The position numbers and the translations under genes were made by a program. The notes beneath the pieces are model-generated. The model made no database searches. It worked only from the letters and a program-made list of their open reading frames with translations, and was not told the origin of the DNA. A DNA stretch of 64,000 bases from Saccharopolyspora thermophila. GTDB taxonomy: Bacteria; Actinomycetota; Actinomycetes; Mycobacteriales; Pseudonocardiaceae. The stretch covers positions 204,200-268,199 of the forward strand of contig NZ_BMMT01000004.1 of NCBI RefSeq assembly GCF_014646075.1, written 5' to 3'. Within the stretch, counting starts at the first letter, position 1. Each line of letters begins with the position of its first letter. Below are positions 35,225 to 45,309 of the stretch, in pieces.

Positions 35225-36280
35225 ATGACCTGGATGATCTACGGCGCGAACGGCTACACCGGACGGTTGGTCGCCGACCTGGCGGTCGACCGCGGTGAAC
35301 GCCCCGTGTTGGCGGGCCGCGACCCGGCCAAGGTCGCCGGGCTGGCGGTACCGCGCGGGCTGCCGTACCGGGTCTTCGACCTGGCCGATCCGGACGCGGT
35401 GGCCGAGGCGTTGCGCGGCGTGGAGGTGGTCGCGCACTGCGCCGGGCCGTTCTCGGCGACCTCGGCCCCCATGGTGGAGGGCTGTCTGCGGGCCGGTGCG
35501 CACTACCTCGACATCACTGGCGAGATCGACGTGTTCGAGGCCGTCTTCGCGCGCCACGAGCAGGCCCGCCGCGCAGGTGTGGTGCTGCTGCCCGGCGCGG
35601 GTTTCGACGTCGTGCCCACCGACTGCCTGGCCGCGATGGTCGCCGCCGAGCTGCCCACCGCCACCCACCTGGACCTGGCCTTCCACGCCACCGGCGGGGT
35701 CAGCGGCGGCACGCTCAAGAGCGCGCTGGAAGGCGCTGCGGTGGGCGGCCGGGCGCGCGTGGACGGCGCGGTGCGCAGCGTGCCGCTGGCGTGGCGGCGG
35801 CGCGAGGTCCCGTTCCCGTCCGGTTCGCGGCGGGTCGCCTCGCTGCCGTGGGGCGACGTCAGCACGGCCTACCGCAGCACCGGCATCCCCAACATCACCA
35901 CGTTCGCCCACCTGCCCGGCCTGGACCGGGTCGGTCCGCGTTCGTCGCGGCTGTCGGAGCTGGTGATGCGCTCGCACGTGGTGCAGCGGCTGGGGCGGGC
36001 GATGGTCAGCGCGGTGGTGCGCGGTCCGGCCCGTGTGACGCGGTCGCGCAGCTGGGTCGAGGTGTACGCGGAGGCGACCGACTCGGAGGGACGCAGCGTG
36101 TCGGCAGCGCTCATCGGGCCGGACACCTACGACCTGACCGCCGATTCGGTGTTGCGGGCGGTGAGCGCGCTGCGCTGCGAACCCCCGGCTCCGGGCGCGC
36201 ACACCCCGTCGACGGCGTTCGGTGCGGACTTCGTCCGGCGCCTGCACGGTGTGCGGATCATCGAACCCGCCCGCCGCTGA
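35225..36280 (+). CDS. Saccharopine dehydrogenase-like NAD(P)-binding oxidoreductase
   Basis: 351 residues. N-terminal Rossmann fold (MIYGANGYTGRLVADLAV) and a helical domain with HCAGPFSATSAPMVEGCL and GAHYLDITGEIDVFEA. It is in the same family as the mycobacterial trans-acting enoyl reductase; here no polyketide synthase is adjacent, so the substrate is unknown. ATG at 35225 is set by GGGAGGAG. Single gene converging on the VOC gene. Confidence 0.82.
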   Translation: MTWMIYGANGYTGRLVADLAVDRGERPVLAGRDPAKVAGLAVPRGLPYRVFDLADPDAVAEALRGVEVVAHCAGPFSATSAPMVEGCLRAGAHYLDITGEIDVFEAVFARHEQARRAGVVLLPGAGFDVVPTDCLAAMVAAELPTATHLDLAFHATGGVSGGTLKSALEGAAVGGRARVDGAVRSVPLAWRRREVPFPSGSRRVASLPWGDVSTAYRSTGIPNITTFAHLPGLDRVGPRSSRLSELVMRSHVVQRLGRAMVSAVVRGPARVTRSRSWVEVYAEATDSEGRSVSAALIGPDTYDLTADSVLRAVSALRCEPPAPGAHTPSTAFGADFVRRLHGVRIIEPARR

Positions 36281-36365
36281 CCGGCACCGCAACCCGCGGT
36301 ATGGACCGTGCTGCTGCCTGCGATCGCATGGCGCGGATGTCGTAGGCGGTGCTCCACTTCTGGAG

Positions 36366-36926
36366 CTACTCGGCGAGGACGCGCAGCATGCCCTCCGGGC
36401 CGGTCCTGCTGTGCAGGAACTCCAGGAACGGGCCCTCGTTGGAAGGCGGTCGCAGGGACGCGAACCCGGAGCGTTCCCCGGCAAGCTCCATCCCGGTGGC
36501 CTTCGCCCAGGAACGGGCCTGCGAGCGCGGGTCCGGGCAGTCCACCACGATCGCGGCGATCGGTCCGGTGTGCGCGTAGACCCTGCGGGGTTCGAGCACG
36601 CACAGCTCGTTGCCCTCCGGGTCGGCCATCACCACCCACGGCACGTCGTCGCTCTGGTCTATGTCGGCGAAGCGGGCACCGGCGTTGAACAGCCGCTCGA
36701 CGATGTGGTTCTGGTCGTCGTGCGACCCGCTGCGCAGGTCCAGGTGCACACCGTTCTTGCGGGTCTTGGCGCGCGCGCTGACCAGGAACCGCAGCGGCAC
36801 GCCCAGGGCGGTGGGCCGGACGACCATCCCCTCCCGGGTGTCCAGGCGCCAGCCGAGCGCCTCGGCCCACCAACGCGCCAACCGCTCCGGTTCCCGCGCG
36901 GAGAACTCCACCACGAGCGAAGGCAT
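36366..36926 (-). CDS. VOC/glyoxalase-fold protein
   Basis: 186 residues made of two betaalphabetabetabeta modules (about 1-110 and 115-186). LVVEFSAREPERLARWWAEA, WVVMADPEGNELCVLEP and the second-module IVVDCPDPRSQARSWAK fit the vicinal-oxygen-chelate Glyoxalase_6 group. It begins 10 bp after the jetD stop on the same strand, so it may be read through from the Wadjet operon, but no functional link is known. Confidence 0.8.
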   Translation of the reverse strand: MPSLVVEFSAREPERLARWWAEALGWRLDTREGMVVRPTALGVPLRFLVSARAKTRKNGVHLDLRSGSHDDQNHIVERLFNAGARFADIDQSDDVPWVVMADPEGNELCVLEPRRVYAHTGPIAAIVVDCPDPRSQARSWAKATGMELAGERSGFASLRPPSNEGPFLEFLHSRTGPEGMLRVLAE

Positions 36927-36935
36927 GTGCCGAAG

Positions 36936-38225
36936 CTACGGCCTTTTCGGCGGCCGCGCAGACCCGGGCGGGTCAGCTTCGGTGCGTTTCCGCAGGTCGG
37001 CGAGCAGCACGGACAGGACGGTCTCCTCTTCGACGGCCCGGGCCGCGGTGCTCATCAGCACCGGCAGCTCCGGGTCCCACGGGGTGTCGACGGGAGAACC
37101 GACGAGGTTGGGCAGGTCGGTGCGCTGCGCGGCGGCCCGGTCGAGAGCTTCCCGGTAGTCCGCCGCCGCCATCCGCCACGGCCGGGCGTCGCGAAGTTCG
37201 AGGAGGGTGCGGGCGATGGTGACGCCGGGCCAGTCGAAGTCGCAGTGGACGTGCAGGCGCGCACCGTCGTCAACCAACCGCCGCAGCAGCATGCGTGCGG
37301 CAGTCGACGGGAGGCCTGCCACGCACACGACGGGGTGGGCGAGGTGTTCGGCCACGGCGGCCTCCAGCACGCGCGGGTGCTCGCACACCGCGATGTCCGT
37401 TCCAGCCTCGACCAGCCGCGCGGGAGCCGTGCGTAGGTCGAGCAGCGTGAGGTGCGTGGGCAGACCGAGCGCGGTGCGCTGCCGGACCCCGCGGGACCAC
37501 GCGTCCGCACCGACCAGCGGCAACGCCCAGCACAGCACCGTCGCCGACACCGCATCGAGCGTGACGCCGCAGCGCTCCCACAACGCGCGCCGCTCACGCT
37601 CGTTGCTCGGCGCGTCGACACCGTGCGCCAGCGCCGCGGCCCGGAGCACGACCCGGCTCAGCGTCGTGCCGTTGTCGAGCTCCGCCGCGTCTCCGGTGCG
37701 AGCGGCCAGCGAGCTGCGCGACGTCCACTCCTGCGGCGGTTCCGCCAGCGCCAGGTGCGCCAGCACGTCCGCCGCGCGCTCCGCGATCCGCGCCAGTTCC
37801 GCGTCATCAACGCGGCCGTACTGGTGGACCCACTGGATCCACGGCTCCGCCCACGCGGCCTGCGCCAGGCCGCGCCGTTCCAGGGCCGCGCGTAGCGTCC
37901 CGCCACTCCGCTCGCGGTGTTCGTCCCGCGCCGTGGTGCCGCCGCGCTGCACGGGCCGGCCGTGCAGGATCTCCAGCACCTCGGGCAGCCCCAGCCCGAA
38001 CCGGCTGCCGCGCACCGCGTCGTCCAGTCTGGACACACTGATCCGGGTGCCGTGCCCGAGCATCGGGCGGCCGTAGACCTCGCCGACGGCTCGCTGCGCC
38101 TGCGCGTCGGGCAGCTCCAGGCGGAAGGTCCGCTCACCGGCCTCCAGCGCTTCCCGCGCCCTCGCCCACAGCCCGCGCAGCGCCGCCCCGCCCCACGCGG
38201 CGCGAACCTCGTCCGCTACGCCCAT
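36936..38225 (-). CDS. jetD: JetD nuclease subunit of type II Wadjet (TIGR02679, DUF3323/DUF2399)
   Basis: 429 residues. The C-terminal DUF2399 domain has a Toprim-like centre: CEHPRVLEAAV followed by HVHCDFDWPGVTIARTLLE, acidic residues at about 329 and 331. Toprim subunits of Wadjet and MksG cut plasmid DNA trapped by the SMC complex. N-terminal DUF3323 domain about 1-190. ATG at 38225, 94 bp after jetC. Last gene of jetABCD. Confidence 0.92.
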   Translation of the reverse strand: MGVADEVRAAWGGAALRGLWARAREALEAGERTFRLELPDAQAQRAVGEVYGRPMLGHGTRISVSRLDDAVRGSRFGLGLPEVLEILHGRPVQRGGTTARDEHRERSGGTLRAALERRGLAQAAWAEPWIQWVHQYGRVDDAELARIAERAADVLAHLALAEPPQEWTSRSSLAARTGDAAELDNGTTLSRVVLRAAALAHGVDAPSNERERRALWERCGVTLDAVSATVLCWALPLVGADAWSRGVRQRTALGLPTHLTLLDLRTAPARLVEAGTDIAVCEHPRVLEAAVAEHLAHPVVCVAGLPSTAARMLLRRLVDDGARLHVHCDFDWPGVTIARTLLELRDARPWRMAAADYREALDRAAAQRTDLPNLVGSPVDTPWDPELPVLMSTAARAVEEETVLSVLLADLRKRTEADPPGSARPPKRP

Positions 38226-38319
38226 GTCCGCTCCGATCGCCTCGAATCTGGTGGGAGTCCTTCGCCGTGGTGGGTTCCGCACCACGCGCGCCCGCCGCGT
38301 CCCGGGTGTCCGATGCGGA

Positions 38320-41300
38320 TCATCTGTCGGCGCGTTCGAGGCCGGTGCCGTCCCACGTCGTGTGGGTGCACGCGATGCCGTGGCCGCTTCGCGGGCGCAG
38401 GACGTCGTAGATGTGCATCTTCGGGATCTTCGGCGACACGCCCCAACCGCTGGGCCAGGTGATCAGCCAGTCCATGTCCAAATCCACCAGCAGGCCCAGC
38501 ATCCGCGCGATGGTGGGGTCGTCGAGCCGCTCGAACGCCTCGTCCAGCAGCACCAGGCGCAGCGGGCCGCGCCCGTCGGAGGACACGCTGACCGCATCGT
38601 AGAACGCCGCCGCAGCGGCGAACAGCGTCACGTACGAGATGAGCCGGGTTTCGCCGGACGACAGCTGCCGCAGGCGCCGCACCCGCGGCTTGCCGTCCGG
38701 GCCCGTGTCGCGCACCCGCACGGTGAATGCGAACCAGGACCGGTAGTCCAAAGCCCGCGCCAGGATTTCCGCGTAGCCGCCGGAGGTGCTGTCCCGCTCG
38801 GACTCGATGAGGTTCGTGAACACACGGCGCAGCAACGCGTCCTGGTCGTCGCTGCGGTCGGCGAACGGGGTGCGCACCAGCTTGATGGCCTGCTTGATGT
38901 CGTCGCCCAGCGCGGCCGACGGCTGCCACTCCAGCTGGACGTGCACGCCCTGGCTGGAGCGGGCGCCGTCGAGCACCTCGTTCATCCGCCGGCACAGGTC
39001 CTCGGCGATGCCCACCTGGCCGCGCAGCCGGTCGGCGAGGTCGCGGATCAGGTAGTCGGCGAAGATCGACTGGTAGCGCTCGTTGAGGTAGCCGCGCTGC
39101 TCGGACAGCCGTTGTGCGACCCGGCGGGCGGCCTCGGCCACCGGCTGCGGGCCCTCCTCCCCGGTGACGGTCACCGTGAGCAGCCCGTCCTGGTCGGCGG
39201 CGGTGATGTCGTAGTTGCCGCTCAACGAGTGCTGCAACGCCTGCAGCCGGTTGAGCACGGTGGTCTCCGACGAGCCGCGCCGGTCGGCGTCCAGCAGCGC
39301 CCGTGCCGCCTCGTCCGGGTCCGGTTCCTCCTCGGAGACGTCCGCGGCCGACCACAGGCCGGGGACGCGCAGCGCCTGCCGGAAGGCGCGGTCGGCGGTG
39401 TCGGCCTCCTCCTCGCGCCCCGCGAGCTGCGACTGCTTGTGCTCGAGCTGCGTTTCCAGCCGCGCCGACGCTTCACGCAACCCGCTCAGCTGCTCCCGCG
39501 CCTGCGGCAGCCGCTCGCGCACCTCGCCGCGTTCCCGCTCGTACGCGGAGACCGTGTCAGCGATCTGCTGCGCCTGTCCGCCTGCGGCGGAGGTCAGCTC
39601 GGCCAGCGCGGCGGCCTGCTCCGCGTACTCGGCACACCGCCGCTCCGCCTGCGCCTCGGCCTCCATCCGGTCGGCCACCGCGGCGTCGTGGTGCAGGGTC
39701 ACCTCGCGCAGGTCGGCGAGGGTCGGCAGGCAGCGCGACTCGATCGCCTCGCGCAACGCGTCGATCCCGGCCCGGGCGTCCAGCGCCGCCCGGTGGGCGG
39801 CCTCCAGGGCCTGCGTGTCGGCGGGCAGGCCGGCTTCCCCGGCCGCACGCACCAGTTCGGCCCGCTTCGCCTGCCAGCGCTGCTCGGCGCTGTCGTGCTG
39901 TTCCCGCAGCTGCACGGTCTTCCGGTCGGCGTCGGCCGAGGTTTCCAGCGCCGTCGCCAGCTTCGCGTGGCCGGTGAGCAGATCGCTGTCGTCCGGGTAG
40001 GACTCCAGGTGCTGCTCCAGCGCGGCGGCGTGCTCGGTCGCCTCGCGGTGCCGCCGCTCGGCTTCGCCGATGTCGGCGCGCAACCGCGCCAGTTTCTCCT
40101 CGAGTTCCGCGATACGCCGCGTCCGGGCGGCCTCCCGCGCGCCCGCCCCGACGTACTCGGCGGCGTCCTTGCACCACGAGCCGGACAGCACCCCGGCCTG
40201 CCAGGCACCGGTGACCGACACCGAAAGCCCGGCGTCGCCGTTGGTGGACACCGAAGCCAGCAGTGCCGCGACCCGCTCCGGCGGCACCGGGCAGTCCGCC
40301 TCGGCCGCGGGAACCAGCAACTCGGCCAGCGTCCCCGAGGTGCCTGCGCGCGCCGGTGCGGCGAGCAGGTCCGCGAGACCGGGCACCGAACCGTCCGCGG
40401 TGACCCAGGCGTTGAGCAGGCCGCTGGACTGCAACGCCGCCTCCAGCCCGGCCCGGTCCGCCGCGGACAGCGCCGGGTGGAAGTCGACCAGCTCGTAGAA
40501 GGCGCGCCCCTGCGCCGGGTCGCGGTCGGCCACGGCCCACTCCGGCCGCGCCGGGGTCCGTTCGTGACCGGCGCGCAGCTCAACGAGTTCCCGCTCGCGG
40601 GCCTGCAACACCGCCCGCAGCTCGGCGATCTCCTGCTCGACGGCCGACACCGCGCGCCGCGCCTCGTGCAGCTGCGGTTTCGCCCAGCGGCGCACGTCCT
40701 CGCGGGCCCGCCGCGTCGCGGCCCGGTCGGCGGCGAGCTCCTCGGCGGCCGGCGGTTCGGGCAGCGTTGCGTCCACCGTGGACGGCCATTCCGCCGCCCA
40801 CTTCTGCGCCCGCTCCACCCACACCGCGGCGGCGTCGGTGAGTTCCTGCTGCGCCTGGTTGCGGCGGCCCGCCGCCTCGGTGGCGGTCAGCTGCGCCTGC
40901 CTGGCCAGCCGCTGCAGCTCGGCGACCCTGTCCCGCGCGGCGTCCAGTTCCCGGGCCTGCTGGTGTAGCGCCAGCGTCACCGCCGAACGCTGCCGCGCGA
41001 CCTCGGCCGCGTGCGCCGAACCGCCCAGCGCGGCCTGGAACTCGGCGGTCAGGGCATCGGCGTCCAGCTGCGGCGCGACAGCGCGCTCCACGTCGGACGG
41101 TTCGGCGCCGGGGTCCGGGGAGATCCGCACCCGGGCCGGTTCGGTGCGCAGCTCGGCCACCGGCACCGCCGGCGGTCGCGGCACCAGCGACCCGTCCAAC
41201 CCCGCGGTCGACAACTGCTGCGCGGCGCGCGCCGCGGCCTGTCCGGCCGCTTCGGTGTCCCCCGCCAACCGGCGCAGCAGACCCACCACCGATTCCGCCG

Positions 41301-42420
41301 ACCGGTGCTCCTGCGCGCGGTGCCGGCCCGCGGTGTCCAACGCCGACACGGCGGCGTTGCGCGCGCTGTCCACCAGCCGTTCGCGGTCCCGCAGGTTCTG
41401 TAGCTCCGAGTACGCCGGGTGGGAGCGCAACGCGTCGATACTGGACTCCAGCTCCGCTTCACGCCGTTCCAGCTCGGCGATCGCCTGCTGCGCGGCCGCG
41501 CGTTCCGTGGCCTTGGCCTCGACCTGCCTGCGCAACCCGGTGAGGTCCCGGCGCAGCATGCGCAGCTTGTCCTGCGCGGCGCGGCGGGCCTCCGCGCGCT
41601 CCCGCAGCGCGGCGAACGCGTACCCGGAGTAGGTCGACAAAAACGCTTTCAACGCCTTGTCGGCGCTGGTCAACCGGACGATGTTGGACCGGATCGACTC
41701 CAGGTCGTCGAACGAGGTGGCCAGCCGCTCGATCAGCCCCGGGTCCAGCGGCGGCAGCGCGTCGGACAGGATCTGCTCCAGCTGGCCCTCCAGCACCTTC
41801 AACCCCACGTCGGGGTTGCGCAGCGTGCGCTGCAGGTGCAGCAGGTCGCCGTAGCGCGCGGCCGGCACGCCGTAGACCGTCGCCGCGACCTTCGCCCGGA
41901 ACGCCTGGTCGTCGAGCACGCAGTCCGCACCCAGCAGCTCCCGCAGCTGCGCCGCCCCCAGCGGCACCCGGTCCGCGCCCACCAGGTGCAGGTTGATGCC
42001 CACCCGGCGGCTGGTGACGAACCGCCACGAGTCGCTGATCGACTGCGACGTCTTCGACGCCTTCACCCCGATTCCGCAGGTGAGGAATTCCTCGCCCCCG
42101 TCCGGGGTTTCGCGGCGCAGCTCGATCCACGAGTAGCCGATGCGGTTCGGCCCGCCCGGGTACTCGTCGAGCATCAACCGCCGGATGCTGACCGTGTCGA
42201 AGCCCTTGGAGCCCAGCTGCCGCAGATCGCCGTCCAGGCACAGCGGCAGCAGCAGCTCCAGGGTCCGCGACTTGCCGGAGCCGTTGGTGCCCTGGAAGAT
42301 CGCCCGGCCGCCGTCGAGGTCGAACGTGGTCTCGGCGTACTGCCAGATGTTGACGATCCCGCCGCGGTGCAGCCGCCAGCGGTTCGCAGCGGGCGCCGGG
42401 TCGGTGCTTGCTGGGCTCAC
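38320..42420 (-). CDS. jetC: JetC SMC-like ATPase of type II Wadjet (TIGR02680)
   Basis: 1366-residue SbcC/MukB-like motor. Walker A GTNGSGKS at 44-51, long Ala/Glu/Arg coiled coils at about 270-470 and 690-1000 separated by a hinge-like globular stretch, the signature LSSGETRLISYV at 1253-1264 and Walker B LRLVLLDEAFE at about 1287-1297. Known role: loop extrusion that recognises small circular DNA for cleavage by JetD. The GTG start at 42420 overlaps the jetB stop (GTGA). Confidence 0.95.
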   Translation of the reverse strand: MSPASTDPAPAANRWRLHRGGIVNIWQYAETTFDLDGGRAIFQGTNGSGKSRTLELLLPLCLDGDLRQLGSKGFDTVSIRRLMLDEYPGGPNRIGYSWIELRRETPDGGEEFLTCGIGVKASKTSQSISDSWRFVTSRRVGINLHLVGADRVPLGAAQLRELLGADCVLDDQAFRAKVAATVYGVPAARYGDLLHLQRTLRNPDVGLKVLEGQLEQILSDALPPLDPGLIERLATSFDDLESIRSNIVRLTSADKALKAFLSTYSGYAFAALRERAEARRAAQDKLRMLRRDLTGLRRQVEAKATERAAAQQAIAELERREAELESSIDALRSHPAYSELQNLRDRERLVDSARNAAVSALDTAGRHRAQEHRSAESVVGLLRRLAGDTEAAGQAAARAAQQLSTAGLDGSLVPRPPAVPVAELRTEPARVRISPDPGAEPSDVERAVAPQLDADALTAEFQAALGGSAHAAEVARQRSAVTLALHQQARELDAARDRVAELQRLARQAQLTATEAAGRRNQAQQELTDAAAVWVERAQKWAAEWPSTVDATLPEPPAAEELAADRAATRRAREDVRRWAKPQLHEARRAVSAVEQEIAELRAVLQARERELVELRAGHERTPARPEWAVADRDPAQGRAFYELVDFHPALSAADRAGLEAALQSSGLLNAWVTADGSVPGLADLLAAPARAGTSGTLAELLVPAAEADCPVPPERVAALLASVSTNGDAGLSVSVTGAWQAGVLSGSWCKDAAEYVGAGAREAARTRRIAELEEKLARLRADIGEAERRHREATEHAAALEQHLESYPDDSDLLTGHAKLATALETSADADRKTVQLREQHDSAEQRWQAKRAELVRAAGEAGLPADTQALEAAHRAALDARAGIDALREAIESRCLPTLADLREVTLHHDAAVADRMEAEAQAERRCAEYAEQAAALAELTSAAGGQAQQIADTVSAYERERGEVRERLPQAREQLSGLREASARLETQLEHKQSQLAGREEEADTADRAFRQALRVPGLWSAADVSEEEPDPDEAARALLDADRRGSSETTVLNRLQALQHSLSGNYDITAADQDGLLTVTVTGEEGPQPVAEAARRVAQRLSEQRGYLNERYQSIFADYLIRDLADRLRGQVGIAEDLCRRMNEVLDGARSSQGVHVQLEWQPSAALGDDIKQAIKLVRTPFADRSDDQDALLRRVFTNLIESERDSTSGGYAEILARALDYRSWFAFTVRVRDTGPDGKPRVRRLRQLSSGETRLISYVTLFAAAAAFYDAVSVSSDGRGPLRLVLLDEAFERLDDPTIARMLGLLVDLDMDWLITWPSGWGVSPKIPKMHIYDVLRPRSGHGIACTHTTWDGTGLERADR

Positions 42421-43613
42421 CGCGAATCCTCTTCCATCTCGTCGAACAGTGACCAGCCCGCGGGTTCCGGCGCGGGCGGTTGCGGTTCCCGGCCGGGCGC
42501 CGGGGTGGCGTCGGGCTGCGGCAACCAGCGGTGCGCGGCCGGGCTGAGCAGCCACCGCCCGTCGTGCTCCTGCACCAGTCCGAGGCGGCGCAGCAGCGCC
42601 ACCACCGCATGCACCAGGTCCTGGTGGTCCTCGGTGGCCTGCCGCGACCACGCCGCGGGATAGGAGTCGACCAGCTCCTGGCAGACGTCGGTGAGGTCCT
42701 GCCAGGTCACCGGGTGCCTGCCGGAGCAGTCCGGCTCGGCCCGGGACAGCAGCTTCGGCAGCGCCAGCTGCGTGATTCGGGCGACCGTGCCGGGGCCGGG
42801 GAAGGCCACGTCGGTGAGGTAGTCCTCCGGGTCACAGACCACCACGCCCTCCGCGCGGCACTCGCTGACCAGGCCGAAGAACCGCTCCAGCAGCCGGGAC
42901 TCCGCGACCACGTGCTCGCGCAGCCAGGCGGCCTGCTCTGGCGGCAGGTCGTCGTAGAGCACGACCGGATCCTCGACCAGCCGGCGACGCACCGCGTGCG
43001 CCACGTTGCGTGGCCCGGCCGCGGCGGCCAGCTCGACCAGCCGCTGCGGGCTGTCGGCCTCGCCCAGCGGCCCGGCGACGAGCTGGCCGAGCAGGTCGGT
43101 GTCGATGGTGATCAGTGCCTCGGCGATGGCGTCCGCGGTCACCGAGCCCTCCGTCTCGGTGATCACCCCCAGCGCCACCAGGTGCCGCAGCGCCGCGGTG
43201 AGCGCCCGGCGGTCCGCCGGGTCGTCGACCACCGGGATGTCGGCCTCCGCTGCCGCCGCCCGGATGTCGCTGACCAGCCGGGACAGCAGCACCTGGCGGC
43301 CGATGCCGGTCAGCGCCGCCAGCGTCAGCGCCAGGTACGCGTACCCGCGCGGCGACAGCGACGCCTCACCGCGGGTGGCGTCCGCCCCGGGACCCGACTT
43401 GTACAGCCGCGCGAACCGCCGCTCCACCACGAGCCGGTAGCCCAGCAGCGACGCGAACAGCTCCTGCAGCACGGTGCGCTGCCGGTAGATCATCGGCAGC
43501 AGGTCGCCGTCCGGTCCGTCCGCACGCAGCAGCGGGCGGCGCAGCAGCACCCGCGCGCAGCGCACCACGTTCGCCGCGTCGATGTCCGGCAGGTCGTCGA
43601 AGGTCGCGATCAC
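42417..43613 (-). CDS. jetB: JetB of type II Wadjet (TIGR02678, DUF2398)
   Basis: 398 residues, MukE-like winged-helix subunit. DUF2398 features include LLGYRLVVERRFARLYK and, later, VVLYDDLPPEQAAWLREH; the C-terminal tail (about 350-398) is Pro-rich. The GTG start overlaps the jetA stop. Couples JetA to the JetC ATPase heads (family knowledge). Confidence 0.92.
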   Translation of the reverse strand: MIATFDDLPDIDAANVVRCARVLLRRPLLRADGPDGDLLPMIYRQRTVLQELFASLLGYRLVVERRFARLYKSGPGADATRGEASLSPRGYAYLALTLAALTGIGRQVLLSRLVSDIRAAAAEADIPVVDDPADRRALTAALRHLVALGVITETEGSVTADAIAEALITIDTDLLGQLVAGPLGEADSPQRLVELAAAAGPRNVAHAVRRRLVEDPVVLYDDLPPEQAAWLREHVVAESRLLERFFGLVSECRAEGVVVCDPEDYLTDVAFPGPGTVARITQLALPKLLSRAEPDCSGRHPVTWQDLTDVCQELVDSYPAAWSRQATEDHQDLVHAVVALLRRLGLVQEHDGRWLLSPAAHRWLPQPDATPAPGREPQPPAPEPAGWSLFDEMEEDSR

Positions 43614-45250
43614 CGGGCGGACCCCCGCGCGGCCTCGGGCACGGCCCCGCCGCCGGACACCTCCAGCACCGTGTCGCGCAGCGTCAGCGTGCCCGAAGCG
43701 CTACGGATCCGGGTCTCCCGACCGGTTTCCGGCCGGACCGTCACCCGCAGCCGGTGCACCGGGTCCAGCGCCGAACCGGCGTCGTCGGCGCCCTCGCGCT
43801 GCGCCATCGCCAGCGTCAGTAGCTCGCACAGCACACCCAGCGCGTCGGCGGACAGCTTCCGCTCGGCCAGCCGCCCACCCGCCGTCGCCAGCTCGGCGAC
43901 CGCTGCGCTGCGCCGCTCGTCGGCCTGGCGGGCCTGCGCCAGCAGCGTTTCTTCGGTCATCGGGTCGTCGAGCACCCGAGAGGTCCGGCCGCGCGCGCCG
44001 CGGTCGCCGCGGCTGCGCACGCTCACCGTCACGTCGAGCACCGGTCCGTCCCGCCACGGCACCTTGTCGTTGTCGCTGTCGTAGTCCGGAGCCGGTTGCA
44101 GGTGCCGCGCCGAGTGCAGGCCGAACGCGGCCGAGTAGAGCTGGTGCGCGGTGTCGTCGTCGGCGGTGTCCAACCACTTCGCCAGCTTCAGCAGCTCACC
44201 CCGGCGACCCGGCACCAGACCACCACCCGCGGTGGCGCGCTTGACGCTGGCCAGCAGCGAGCCGATCGCGCGGGCGGTCGCCTCGCGCAGCGCGGACACC
44301 TGGCTCGGGCGGCCCGGCGAGTCGACGAACCAGTCGGTCAGCTCCTGCCAGTCCGCCGCGGTGCGGCCCCGCGCGCGCTCCACGTCGGCGCCCAGCTGGT
44401 CGGCCGGGCCGAGCAGCCGCAGCAGCTCGGAACGCACGCCCGCCAGCCCGGCGAGCGAGGCGGCGATGGTCTCGGTGTGCCGCAGCACGTCCTCGACGAC
44501 CATCTGGATGTAGTCGACCAGCAGGTTGCGGAATCCGGAGATCTCGTCCGGCGCCAGCTGGTGGCGGGTCACCACCTGGCCGAGGTAGGCGTAGAAGTCG
44601 CGGACCGTGGCCGCGAGCTCGGCGTGCTGCAGGAACACCGTGGTGACCTGCTCGGCGAGCCGTTCCCGGGCCTGCCGCGCGGCCTTCGCCCCCGGGTCGC
44701 GGCGTTCGGCGGACAGCGCCTCCGACAGCGCCGCCCCGATCCCGGACAGTCCCCGGTCGATGGCTGGCAGCAGCTCACGGGTGACCTCGCGCGCGCCCTC
44801 GGGCGCCCGCAGCAGCGCGTCGACGTCCCGCTGCACCCGCACCGCGAGCTTGCTGACCTGGTAGCGGACGCTGCCGTGCTGGAACTCGGCGATGCTCGAC
44901 GCGATCGTCTCCCGGCGGCCGACGACCAGGTTGCCCCACCGGACCAGCTGCTTGAGCCGGTCGATCACGGTGTCCACATCGGACTCACCGGGAGCCACCC
45001 GGCCCTCCCGCTCGGCCGCGGCCAGCGCCGCGCTGACCTCGCCCGCGGACAGGTCGGCCAGCAACGTCGAGGTGAACAGCCGCATGATCGCGAGGTACGT
45101 GCGGTGCTCGGGCGCCTGCAGGTACGCGAACAGCTGCAGGCGCTGCCCGTCGTCGCGGGTCTGCTCGGGAGCCTGCGTCGGCACGTCCGCCGCGGTGGTA
45201 CCCGCGACGCCCGCGCGCAGCACGTCGGCTTCGTGATCCGGGGCCGTCAC
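43610..45250 (-). CDS. jetA: JetA of type II Wadjet (TIGR02677, DUF2397)
   Basis: 546 residues, MukF/kleisin-like subunit. FAYLQAPEHRTYLAIMRLFT opens the DUF2397 domain; long helices follow, with MVVEDVLRHTETIAASLAGL in the middle. The start is uncertain: GTG at 45250 gives a normal N-terminus, GGCGG lies upstream, and an upstream extension would be Arg-rich noise. First gene of the operon, divergent from cobD with two inverted repeats in the gap. Confidence 0.92.
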   Translation of the reverse strand: MTAPDHEADVLRAGVAGTTAADVPTQAPEQTRDDGQRLQLFAYLQAPEHRTYLAIMRLFTSTLLADLSAGEVSAALAAAEREGRVAPGESDVDTVIDRLKQLVRWGNLVVGRRETIASSIAEFQHGSVRYQVSKLAVRVQRDVDALLRAPEGAREVTRELLPAIDRGLSGIGAALSEALSAERRDPGAKAARQARERLAEQVTTVFLQHAELAATVRDFYAYLGQVVTRHQLAPDEISGFRNLLVDYIQMVVEDVLRHTETIAASLAGLAGVRSELLRLLGPADQLGADVERARGRTAADWQELTDWFVDSPGRPSQVSALREATARAIGSLLASVKRATAGGGLVPGRRGELLKLAKWLDTADDDTAHQLYSAAFGLHSARHLQPAPDYDSDNDKVPWRDGPVLDVTVSVRSRGDRGARGRTSRVLDDPMTEETLLAQARQADERRSAAVAELATAGGRLAERKLSADALGVLCELLTLAMAQREGADDAGSALDPVHRLRVTVRPETGRETRIRSASGTLTLRDTVLEVSGGGAVPEAARGSAR

Positions 45251-45263
45251 GGTCCGCCACGAT

Positions 45264-45309
45264 ATCCCGTCGGGATGACACGGCCGGTCACCTGGCAGGC
45301 GGTGACCGG
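45264..45309. promoter_or_regulatory. Two inverted repeats between jetA and cobD
   Basis: ATCCCG-T-CGGGAT (45264-45276) lies 13 bp upstream of the jetA start; a 9-bp stem CCGGTCACC/GGTGACCGG (45284-45292 and 45301-45309) follows. They could be operator sites or transcript hairpins for either divergent unit. No regulator gene adjoins. Confidence 0.4.

Noticed and set aside
38224-40968. 914-codon open frame on the + strand opposite jetC
   Set aside because: Composition is Arg/Gly/Val-rich antisense of a real coding strand; no ribosome-binding site or family motif. Same reasoning removes long + or - frames opposite aceE (7974-9593) and the VirB4-like gene (55019-57838).
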